Position numbers and translations under genes: made by a program
Notes under the pieces: generated by a model
Databases searched by the model: none
Told to the model about the DNA's origin: nothing
What the model saw: the letters and a program-made list of their open reading frames with translations, nothing else
DNA from: Clostridia bacterium
GTDB lineage: Bacteria > Bacillota > Clostridia > Christensenellales > Aristaeellaceae
Assembly (NCBI GenBank): GCA_900759005.1
Contig: CAAEUQ010000124.1
Coordinates: forward strand, 1-16,104
Direction: 5' to 3'
DNA: 16,104 nt
Part shown: positions 1-7,040 of the stretch, one piece after another
How the letters are laid out: every line of letters begins with the position of its first letter
Position numbering within the stretch: the stretch's first letter is position 1

Positions 1-110
1 ACCGTGAGGGCAACCGGGAGTACAAAAGCAAGAGTTACATTTGCAAAAGCTGTCCCGTCCGCGAACGCTGCACCGAAAATCAGCAGTACACAAAGGCCGT
101 GACGCGCCAT
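1..110 (+). mobile_element. DDE transposase C-terminal fragment (IS1182-like), truncated
   Basis: Reading from base 3, the + strand encodes a segment with the Cys cluster ICKSCPVRERCT followed by TKAVTRH. This is the zinc-knuckle-like region near the C-terminus of IS1182-type DDE transposases, where VTRH is normally followed by a W-x-D-Y stretch. That homology stops at base 110. Downstream, the + frame stays open only as the antisense of the giant minus-strand gene. The 5' part of the transposase lies outside the window. The last part of the protein (roughly 60-100 residues in this family) and the IS end are missing, so this is a remnant or a deletion/recombination junction. The family call rests on the motif pattern only. 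Confidence 0.68.
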
Positions 111-3100
111 CAGCGGCGCGAGCAACGCGATATTTTCGCTCGTTACATCCTCTGTCGCGGGTGCGATCTGGCGGATTTCGGAAACGAGCGCGTCCAGCGC
201 CGCGACGGTTTCCGCCATTTCCTCGCGCTGCTTCTGAAGTTCCGCGAGTTTCTTTTCGGCGGCGACGAGCGTTTCATAATTGCCAACGCGCTTTGCCGAA
301 TCTTCGTCCAGCGCATCGTAGGCTTCCCGGGCGCGCCGGATTGCCTTTTCACGCGCGAGGGTGACTTCGCCGATCGCTTCAATCAGGTCGGAGACCCTCC
401 GCGCTGCTTCGCCCGATGCATCGATCAGCGCATTATAGCGCTTTTCGCCGTCTTCGAGCATGGAAAGATTCGTAATCCGCGCGGGATTGGCGATTGCGTC
501 GTAAGCATCGCGCGCGGCGATCAGGCTTTCGCCGCTTTCGGCGGTGATCTCCGTAAGCGCGGAAATTCGGCGCATCGCGCCGGCGGATTCGGGATCGATT
601 CCTTCGATCAGGTTTTCATATGCCGCCTGCTTTTCCAGAAGGCGTGCAAATTCGCTCGCGACCTGCTTCCTTCCGGAATCGGAGAGGCTGAAATAGCATT
701 CGAACGCGGCGCGCAGCGTATCGGCGCTGTCAAGCGTTACAGCTTCAATCGCGTCGATCAGCCGGCGCGCTCGATCGATCTTCTCGTTCTCCGCGCGCTC
801 GATCAGCGCGTATTCCTCTTCGGCTTCGGTCAGAATCGCGTAATTGGAAACGAGCTCCTTCAGGCGGTCGGTCAGCGCATCGTACTTTTCCCTTGCGGAG
901 GCGATTGCCGCGCCGCTTTCGGCGGTAACTTCACCGATTGCGCCGATGGAATCCACCGCGTCGGTCAGAAGCGCCATATCCGAATGTGAAAGCACGGTGA
1001 TATTGACCTTTGTTTCCGGCGGATCGATGATTTCCGCGTCGTTGTTATAGCGCACGTGGCGGAAATAGATCGTTACGTCGGTATCCGCGGGGGTCAGCGG
1101 CGCGTCGGTAAAGCTCACATAGCGGCTCACGTCGCGCGTTAAGCCGTTTGCCATATGCGCGCTTACCTGCATTCCGTCGGATACAAACGTTTCGCCCTCC
1201 TCATAAAGCAGCTTGCGCGGCGTATCGACGATTTCAAGGCGCGAAATCATGCTGCCGAGCGCCATCATATGGCCCGAATCGTTTTTGAAATAGATCGTTC
1301 CATACGAATCGACGATCGGGCTGCACAGCGCGTACTGGCGCTGCGAGCCGCGGGGCGTGAAAATCGCTTCGGCGGCGTCGATAGGCGAGCCGTCGTAAAT
1401 CGAGAGCAGCTCGGTCTGACCCGGGCAATCGCGGATCACGCGCAGCGTGCCCGGCGACATATTCTCGAAAAAGTAAATATAGACCAGTCCGGTGTTCTCA
1501 TACGCGTTCGTGAGCAGACCGCTCGACTGCGGATAGCCCTTCGTCGGGCAGGTATACGCAATCTTCCAGGATGCGAGGTCGATCACCGCAATGCAATGCC
1601 CACCGTATGCCTGAAACTGACCCACGCCCGAAACGCCCACATACGCGCGCCCGTTATAGACGACCGGCGTGGACGTGCTCATGCCCTCGACGGGCTTTCC
1701 TTCGTTCGTGCGTCCGCCACGCAGATCGAGCTTTTTAAGCGAATCGCGATCGAAATAGCCGTCCTTTGAAACGGCGACGGAATAGAAATAGCCGCCCTTC
1801 GAGGTAAAGTAATAGCGATCGGTGGTTTTATCGTAGCAGATGCTGCATCGAACGTCCGCATCCAGTCCGGACAGGCAATCGATCAGTCTGCCGCTGCCGG
1901 GCTCGATCGAAAGGACGCTGCCGTTCTGCGAGGTATAGCCGACTTCGCCGTCGTCGGTGCCGACGAGCAGGAATCTGTCGCGCACGCACGCGCCCGCCCA
2001 ATAGAATCCGCCTTTCTGGGCATACGTCCATGCGGCGCGCTTCGCTTCGGTCGGGTTCGAGGGATCTTCGTCGGTCACGGGAATGCAGACGAAATTGCTC
2101 TGATTCGTTTCGCCGTTCCAGAAGCCGGTATAGATATAGCCGCTTCGATAGGTGATCGGCGAATCCGGCTGACCGCCGAGCGCGTCCTGATACACCCAGA
2201 GGGATTCGAGCGTCGACGCGTTGAACGCCTGCACATAACCGTCCGCCAGCGCAACGAAGATCATGCCCGCGGCGTATGTCGGCGGCGTGATATTAAACGC
2301 CGATTTGCGAATCATATCGCCCACCTGGGCGACCTCGCCGGTGACGGTATCGATTTTGAATACATTCTGCTTTGCGGTGCAGACCAGATAGCCGTCAACG
2401 AGAATCGGGGAAGAAATCGCGTCGGAGCTATAGCTGACGCCCGCCTGATTCGCCCAATACAGCACCGCATCGGACGCGGAAACCGGCGTGGGCACGTTCG
2501 TTACGCCGTTATTGTCCTCCGAGCCGCGGAAATCGCTCCATTCAGAGTCGGTGTCCGGATGAATATCCTTGTTCTCCTCCGCGGGCTGGAGCGCGATTTC
2601 GAGCGTCATCTTCTCCTGATCGGCGGTAAGCTCGCCGGACTTGGAAATATAGCCCGAAAGCGAGACGGTATACTGATAATCGTAGCCGCGAACGAGGCGG
2701 TACGCGCCGCTTTCATCGGGGAAGACTCTGCCTGTGATTTCATTGGATATGTACATGAGCGCGTTTTCCGGCGAAAGGGAAAGCGTCAGCTCCGTCTCCT
2801 GCTGGTGGCCCAGACGAACGGAATAGGCGCATTCGTTTTCGCCGCGCGCGATTGTGATCGTCACATTCGCCGTATCGGCGCTGAGATCGACCGGAATGCG
2901 ATAGCTGCCGTCCGCGCTCTTTTCAATCGCCATACCGTTTGCCGAAAGGACAGCGTCGTTAAGCGCAGGCTTTACGGTGATCTCCGCCGCCGTCGCGCTG
3001 ACGGGAACAAGCGTCGAATATTCGAACCACTGCGCGTCGAACTGCGGAATCAGATATGCCGCCGTTCCCGCGCTGACGATCGAAAGCTCGGAAAGCGTGG

Positions 3101-6100
3101 GGAATACGTGCGAGACAATCCGATATTCCTGAACGACAGTTTCGCCGTTTATGCTCGCAGTCGCGGTCAGCGTCAGTGCGTTTTCGTCTTTGCGGTTGGT
3201 AAATCCGGTCAGGTTCAGCGATTTGCCCGCTCGCAGCGTGCCTTTGCGCTCTCTTCCGAACGCATCGAGCTTTTTATAGCTGTATTGAATCTCCGTTTCA
3301 TAGTCCGGATTGGCTTCCGCCCAGAGGTAGATCGCGTTCGTATTGTCGTAAATATCGACCGTATACTGGAAATTGCCGAGCTCGCCAAGCGCAAACGCCG
3401 CGGCTTCCTGATTGTTGCGGTCGGTCAGACGAATCGAGGAAATCAGCATCATCGGGCGAACGCGCACGGTAATCCGAATCGCCTCCGCGCTCAGGCGGAA
3501 CGCGCCCGCCGGCTGCGCGGCAAATGCAAACGCCGTTTCCGTGTCCGTGGAATCAAAGTTTTCCGGCGCAATCCATTCGATGGGTATGAATTCCTCCGCG
3601 CCGTCGATCATTGCCCATGCGCCGTCCGGAAGGTCTTCGGGCGTCGTGCCGTAGGGCGTGAAATATTCCGTCTTCGCGCTTTTGTCCAGCCGCCACGCGG
3701 TAATCTCCGGAAGCGATTCTTCGGGACAGACGGAAACGGTGATCATATCGATGTTTGCGCAATCCTCGGTATTGCAGCCGCTCAGGGAGACGCTCGGTTT
3801 GAACGCGTAATCGCCGGGCGTTTGCGCGTCGAAAGCGCCGACGGGCGTCCATTTTGCGTCGCAGACGATATTCAGTCCGCCCGCGAAAACCTGAACCTGC
3901 TTCGGCAGGCCTTTGACTTCGCCGCCAACCGGAACGCTGAACGATTTGCCCGCGCCCGCCAAAAGGCGAACGGAATCGGCGATTACGGTTTTGCCGGAGG
4001 ATTGGAACGAGAGCAGCGGATAGCCGCTCTGGGTATCTGTATCGAAGTTGAGCTTATATGCGTCCGCATTTCTCATGCAAAGGCGCAGCTCGTCGGCGGA
4101 AAGCGCCGTACCCGCGCGGGAATACACGCTTTCGCTATACAAATAGAAGCAATTTTCCGCGCGCGAGACGCTGCCCGCGATCATGCCCGCGGCGCTGCCC
4201 TTGCAGGAAACGCTGCCCGCGCTGTAGCACCAGTCCGCGGACAAGCAAACACCTGCCACGCCGCCGGTCCTGTTCGTTCCGGAAATGCTGCCCAAATTAT
4301 AGCTGTTTTTCACCACGGAACTGGCGGAGCCGCCAACCACGCCGCCGACGGACTGGTATCCGCGCACGGACGCGTAGTTTACGCAGGAATCGACGTTTCC
4401 GGCGCTCGCCACGCCGCCGGTCTGCTCGCCGCTGGCCGCGCGGTTTTCCACCGAACCGGTATTGACGCAGCGCTTCACGCTGCCGCCGCCGTTGCCGCCG
4501 ACCACGCCCGCGATATACGAGCCGTTCAGTGAAATGGTTCCGCTGTTTCTGCAATCGGATGTTTCGCCGGAGCATTTGCCCGCTACGCCCGCCGCGCTGC
4601 TGACGAAGAGCTCGCCGTCCGCGCCGCTTTTAACATCTCCGGTGTTTTCGCAATTCGCCGCGGAGGTCGCGCTGCCTGCCACGCCGCCGGCATAGCTCGC
4701 CTCATAGCGATCGTGGTTGCTCACAAATGCGCCGCGCACGGAAACGTCGCCGCGGTTTCTGCAATTCCGAACCGCAGATGCGCTGCCTGCCACGCCGCCG
4801 ATATACTGTTTGCCGCCGGAAACGCTGCCGGTATTTGTGCAATCTGAAACGCTGCCCGCCGTTCCGGAAACGCCGCCGACATAGCTTTCGCCGCGGACGC
4901 TTCCGCTGTTTTCGCAGGATTCGGTTTCTCCGCTGCCGGTTACGCCGCCGGTCATATCGCCGCCGGAAACAGCCGCTCCGTTTTCGCAGGAGTCCAGCTT
5001 TGCGCCCTTGGCGACGCATCCGGAAACGCCGCCCACATATTTGCCGGTCGACGCGATTTCGCAGAAGTTTTTGATATTTGAAAGCGTCGCTTCGCTGTAC
5101 GCGACCGCGCCGGCGGTATAATCGCCGCTGGATTCGACGCTTCCGTACACGCTGAAATTACAAATGCTCGCGCTCTTCGCGACATAGCCGAACAGCGCCT
5201 GATAATTTTCATCGGATTGAATGGTCAGCCCCGAAACGGAATGGCCCGCGCCGTCGAAGCTGCCGGCAAACGGCGTTTCGGCGTTTCCGATCGGGATCCA
5301 GTTTTCACCCGCAATGGAGATATCGCCGGTCAGAACCGCGGAGACGTCGGGGATTTCCTTCGCCTTTTCGGAAAACCATCTGAGTTCCCCGCCGGTTGCG
5401 ATCTGATAAGCGCCGCCAATGAGCGCAGGCTCTCCCGTGGGCGTTTCGCCGGAATCGGATTGATTCAGCTGGGAAATATAGGCGTTTGCGGTTTCATCGG
5501 TGGTATTGGCAAATTCGCTTACAATATTCTGATAGAGGGGGCTGGTTTTGTCCGCATACGCCGCCAGCGCGTTTGCGAGCGCAATGCGCGCGGGCGTAAA
5601 CAGCGCGGGATCGTCGGTTAAACCCAGCAGGGAAAGGCTCTTCATTTCAGCGTTCAAATCGACAATTCCATTTTCGCCGATTGCGCTAAACGCCGCGACA
5701 ATCGAATCGACGGCGACGATCGCGCCTTCCTGAATCTGAACGGAATGGTTTTCGAGTGATTCGAGCGCTGCGGAGACGCTTTCGCCGCTTTCATATTCCG
5801 CGCGGGCGGGCGCGGTCTGGAATGCGCCGTTTGCCCAAATGAAGAAGCGAATCGAGCCGCCCTCGATCGTCGGTTCGAGCGTTTCCTCGGGCATGGGCGT
5901 TTCCTCGGGCATGGGCGTTTCGACAGGCGCTTCCAGCGCCTGAACCGCGCTGCGTTCGACATAGACGCGCGCGTCGGCAATCTGAATCAGCGCAAGTGTA
6001 TCGCTTTCGGAAACGAGCAGGCATTCGGCGCCGGTTTCAATCAGGAACGCAGGCTCGGTGCATTCAGAATCAAAATACGCTTCCGCATCGCGCACGAGCG

Positions 6101-6224
6101 CCGCGTTTTGCATGATTTCGGTAAAAACGGGATTGGAATTTTCCGCAAGGCATCCGCCCGCGGCAATCAGCAATGCCAACAGCAGGCACAAACATTTTGA
6201 AAAAGAAAAAAAGCGCTTCAACAT
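1..6224 (-). CDS. Giant secreted multidomain surface protein (GLUG-like, cadherin-like, beta-propeller, Ig-like, helical repeats), 3' end lost
   Basis: One frame is open from the ATG at 6224 to the window edge. Genuine coding sequence appears to end at about base 111 (residue ~2038), where transposase DNA begins; the last ~36 codons are antisense to it. Start: MLKRFFSFSK followed by a hydrophobic stretch ending AAGGCLA is a clear export signal, either a signal peptidase I site or a weak lipobox with Cys25. GGGGG lies 6-10 bases upstream. An in-frame ATG at 6236 has no ribosome site. Domains by approximate residue: Pro/Glu spacer 103-118; helical segment 120-260; GLUG-like repeats 280-735, with recurrent CxNxGxV and GGVxG turns; Ig-like segments 735-1040; cadherin-like beta-sandwich 1042-1140; small PEGA-like domain 1143-1220; PQQ-type beta-propeller 1243-1655; Big_3-type Ig domain 1660-1740; four three-helix repeats with the signature AIGEVT...AREAYDAL 1742-2025; start of a hydrophobic anchor 2027-2038. 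It is expressed behind a cobalamin riboswitch. Its biochemical role is unknown; a cell-surface function linked to B12 is inference. Confidence 0.88.
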   Translation of the reverse strand, partial: MLKRFFSFSKCLCLLLALLIAAGGCLAENSNPVFTEIMQNAALVRDAEAYFDSECTEPAFLIETGAECLLVSESDTLALIQIADARVYVERSAVQALEAPVETPMPEETPMPEETLEPTIEGGSIRFFIWANGAFQTAPARAEYESGESVSAALESLENHSVQIQEGAIVAVDSIVAAFSAIGENGIVDLNAEMKSLSLLGLTDDPALFTPARIALANALAAYADKTSPLYQNIVSEFANTTDETANAYISQLNQSDSGETPTGEPALIGGAYQIATGGELRWFSEKAKEIPDVSAVLTGDISIAGENWIPIGNAETPFAGSFDGAGHSVSGLTIQSDENYQALFGYVAKSASICNFSVYGSVESSGDYTAGAVAYSEATLSNIKNFCEIASTGKYVGGVSGCVAKGAKLDSCENGAAVSGGDMTGGVTGSGETESCENSGSVRGESYVGGVSGTAGSVSDCTNTGSVSGGKQYIGGVAGSASAVRNCRNRGDVSVRGAFVSNHDRYEASYAGGVAGSATSAANCENTGDVKSGADGELFVSSAAGVAGKCSGETSDCRNSGTISLNGSYIAGVVGGNGGGSVKRCVNTGSVENRAASGEQTGGVASAGNVDSCVNYASVRGYQSVGGVVGGSASSVVKNSYNLGSISGTNRTGGVAGVCLSADWCYSAGSVSCKGSAAGMIAGSVSRAENCFYLYSESVYSRAGTALSADELRLCMRNADAYKLNFDTDTQSGYPLLSFQSSGKTVIADSVRLLAGAGKSFSVPVGGEVKGLPKQVQVFAGGLNIVCDAKWTPVGAFDAQTPGDYAFKPSVSLSGCNTEDCANIDMITVSVCPEESLPEITAWRLDKSAKTEYFTPYGTTPEDLPDGAWAMIDGAEEFIPIEWIAPENFDSTDTETAFAFAAQPAGAFRLSAEAIRITVRVRPMMLISSIRLTDRNNQEAAAFALGELGNFQYTVDIYDNTNAIYLWAEANPDYETEIQYSYKKLDAFGRERKGTLRAGKSLNLTGFTNRKDENALTLTATASINGETVVQEYRIVSHVFPTLSELSIVSAGTAAYLIPQFDAQWFEYSTLVPVSATAAEITVKPALNDAVLSANGMAIEKSADGSYRIPVDLSADTANVTITIARGENECAYSVRLGHQQETELTLSLSPENALMYISNEITGRVFPDESGAYRLVRGYDYQYTVSLSGYISKSGELTADQEKMTLEIALQPAEENKDIHPDTDSEWSDFRGSEDNNGVTNVPTPVSASDAVLYWANQAGVSYSSDAISSPILVDGYLVCTAKQNVFKIDTVTGEVAQVGDMIRKSAFNITPPTYAAGMIFVALADGYVQAFNASTLESLWVYQDALGGQPDSPITYRSGYIYTGFWNGETNQSNFVCIPVTDEDPSNPTEAKRAAWTYAQKGGFYWAGACVRDRFLLVGTDDGEVGYTSQNGSVLSIEPGSGRLIDCLSGLDADVRCSICYDKTTDRYYFTSKGGYFYSVAVSKDGYFDRDSLKKLDLRGGRTNEGKPVEGMSTSTPVVYNGRAYVGVSGVGQFQAYGGHCIAVIDLASWKIAYTCPTKGYPQSSGLLTNAYENTGLVYIYFFENMSPGTLRVIRDCPGQTELLSIYDGSPIDAAEAIFTPRGSQRQYALCSPIVDSYGTIYFKNDSGHMMALGSMISRLEIVDTPRKLLYEEGETFVSDGMQVSAHMANGLTRDVSRYVSFTDAPLTPADTDVTIYFRHVRYNNDAEIIDPPETKVNITVLSHSDMALLTDAVDSIGAIGEVTAESGAAIASAREKYDALTDRLKELVSNYAILTEAEEEYALIERAENEKIDRARRLIDAIEAVTLDSADTLRAAFECYFSLSDSGRKQVASEFARLLEKQAAYENLIEGIDPESAGAMRRISALTEITAESGESLIAARDAYDAIANPARITNLSMLEDGEKRYNALIDASGEAARRVSDLIEAIGEVTLAREKAIRRAREAYDALDEDSAKRVGNYETLVAAEKKLAELQKQREEMAETVAALDALVSEIRQIAPATEDVTSENIALLAPLMARHGLCVLLIFGAAFADGTAFANVTLAFVLPVALT
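5882..5917 (-). repeat. Two tandem copies of an 18-bp unit coding ETPMPE
   Basis: Two exact 18-bp copies lie head to tail inside the giant surface gene. They encode the Pro/Glu-rich linker ETPMPEETPMPE that separates the exported N-terminal segment from the folded domains. Perfect in-frame identity suggests recent duplication or slippage that changes spacer length without breaking the frame. Confidence 0.85.
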
Positions 6225-6314
6225 TCCGGCCCCCATATCGCGAGGGAAAGATGATGAACGCGCATCAAAGCCGGGCCGCTGCAAAAGGGCAGACTTCGTC
6301 CTTTTACATCACAT

Positions 6315-6349
6315 CAAAAAAAGCCGTTTCCTTTTCATCAAAGAAAACG
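6315..6349 (-). terminator. Intrinsic terminator in the leader of the giant surface gene (riboswitch expression platform)
   Basis: Read on the minus strand, a 10-bp stem (one G-U pair) between 6349-6340 and 6334-6325 closes a five-base loop. It is followed by GC and a run of seven or more U at 6322-6315. It sits about 90 bases downstream of the cobalamin riboswitch and 90 bases upstream of the start codon. This is the expected position for riboswitch-controlled premature termination. Confidence 0.75.
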
Positions 6350-6439
6350 ACCTCGTTCAATGCGCAAACAAACAGGCTCCGTTTCATTCATAAACAGAGC
6401 AACGCCCGAACAGTCATCATTCTTTCCCGAAAATGAGCT

Positions 6440-6618
6440 ATTCAACTCAAGGCAGGTCTCCTGGCTTAGGTTCATCCTACTCGCGCCGTCTTCTCGATCT
6501 TTGGGATCAATGACGTATTGGCGCTTTCGTCGCCCTCACAGTAATCGGGTATTGTCGCGGATTTGCACCGTGTTTCCTTTTCACCGTCTCGTATGCGGAC
6601 ATACAGACGACACCCTGA
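6440..6618 (-). promoter_or_regulatory. Cobalamin riboswitch upstream of the giant surface gene
   Basis: The minus strand carries the conserved cobalamin aptamer blocks in order. These are GGTG near the 5' end, GGTGAAAAGGAAACACGGTG with CAAATCCG following (6585-6555), a central ATTACTGTGAGGG block, and the 3' signature AGCCAGGAGACCTGCC (6465-6451). It starts about 8-10 bases after the predicted transcription start and lies about 215 bases before the start codon of the giant gene. In this family, bound adenosyl- or related cobalamin lowers downstream expression. The outer stem is only approximate by eye, so the ends are uncertain by about 10 bases. Confidence 0.92.
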
Positions 6619-6632
6619 ATTTAAGCATTTAT

Positions 6633-6661
6633 ATTATATCCGAACCTTTTCAAGCCGTCAA
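6633..6661 (-). promoter_or_regulatory. SigA promoter for the giant surface gene
   Basis: On the minus strand, TTGACG (6661-6656) and TATAAT (6638-6633) are separated by 17 bp, with an A/T-rich start region near 6626. This is a near-consensus vegetative promoter placed directly before the cobalamin riboswitch. Confidence 0.9.
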
Positions 6662-6703
6662 CCCGTAATTTGACAAAATCATGAACTTAACCGTTCGGCT
6701 TCC

Positions 6704-6733
6704 TTGACAAGCCGCGCCATTCGGCTTTATAAT
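6704..6733 (+). promoter_or_regulatory. SigA promoter for the transcobalamin-like operon
   Basis: TTGACA (6704-6709) and TATAAT (6728-6733) are both perfect hexamers with an 18-bp spacer, giving a start near 6740. It is back to back with the minus-strand promoter: 42 bp separate the two -35 boxes. Confidence 0.92.
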
Positions 6734-6759
6734 AACGCTGGACAACGACATATTCGGCG

Positions 6760-6912
6760 ATGCAGTGATCATTTGCATGATCTTGAAAGGGAATCCGGTT
6801 CGAATCCGGAACAGCCCTCCGCTGCTGTAAAGAGGACGGCGCGCCTTTTGCCACTGAGCGATCGGGAAGGCGGCGCGTGCGGATGATTCTTGAGTCAGAA
6901 GACCTGCTGCAT
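6760..6912 (+). promoter_or_regulatory. Cobalamin riboswitch upstream of the transcobalamin-like operon
   Basis: The + strand shows the canonical blocks AAAGGGAATCCGGTTCGAAT with CCGGAACAGCCCTCCGCTGC following (6785-6824), CTGTAAAGAGGACGG, GCCACTG (6850-6856), GGGAAGGCGG, and the 3' signature AGTCAGAAGACCTGC (6894-6908). ATGCAG at 6760-6765 can pair with CTGCAT at 6907-6912 to form the closing stem. It is a second, independent riboswitch of the same ligand class as the one on the opposite strand, but quite diverged in sequence from it. Confidence 0.94.
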
Positions 6913-6989
6913 AACGCGCGCGCTCGTTTTTTTTCGGTGGGAAGAAAGCGGCGAGACCGGTCTGCTGATTTTTGGGCAGGCTCTATTTC

Positions 6990-7018
6990 GCTGGCTGCTT
7001 TTCGCAGCCGGCTTTTTT
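6990..7018 (+). terminator. Intrinsic terminator in the leader of the transcobalamin-like operon (riboswitch expression platform)
   Basis: A 9-bp GC-rich stem with one G-U pair (6990-6998 with 7004-7012) and a TTTTC loop is followed by six U (7013-7018). It ends only 8 bases before the ribosome site GGAGGG at 7027-7032. Ligand-bound riboswitch is expected to favour this hairpin and stop transcription before the first gene. Antiterminator pairing with the 6920-6980 segment is likely but I did not resolve it. Confidence 0.85.
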
Positions 7019-7040
7019 AATGGCACGGAGGGATGGATCC

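Noticed and set aside
111..989. + strand open frame continuing from the transposase fragment
   Set aside because: Transposase similarity stops at base 110. The rest is antisense of the helical-repeat region of the giant protein.
2559..4532. Long + strand open frame (657 codons)
   Set aside because: It is antisense to the giant minus-strand gene, whose translation has clear domains and an export signal. The + frame product is Arg/Ala-rich without recognisable motifs, an artefact of GC-biased codon use.
4250..5080. Possible CRISPR or tandem DNA repeat, from recurring GCCGCCGAC/ACGCCGCC words
   Set aside because: The periodicity comes from protein-level GLUG-like GGV-G repeats. Spacing varies and there are no conserved direct repeats with unique spacers.
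6237..6439. Small genes in the giant gene's leader
   Set aside because: Short frames here have no ribosome sites and overlap the terminator and riboswitch platform. The region is explained as a 5' untranslated leader.
6670..6675. A third TTGACA between the divergent promoters
   Set aside because: There is no -10-like hexamer 16-18 bp downstream on the + strand.
6972..7040. Upstream ATG in the DUF4430 frame at 6972
   Set aside because: It lies in the leader before the intrinsic terminator and has no ribosome site. The start at 7041 has GGAGGG at ideal spacing.
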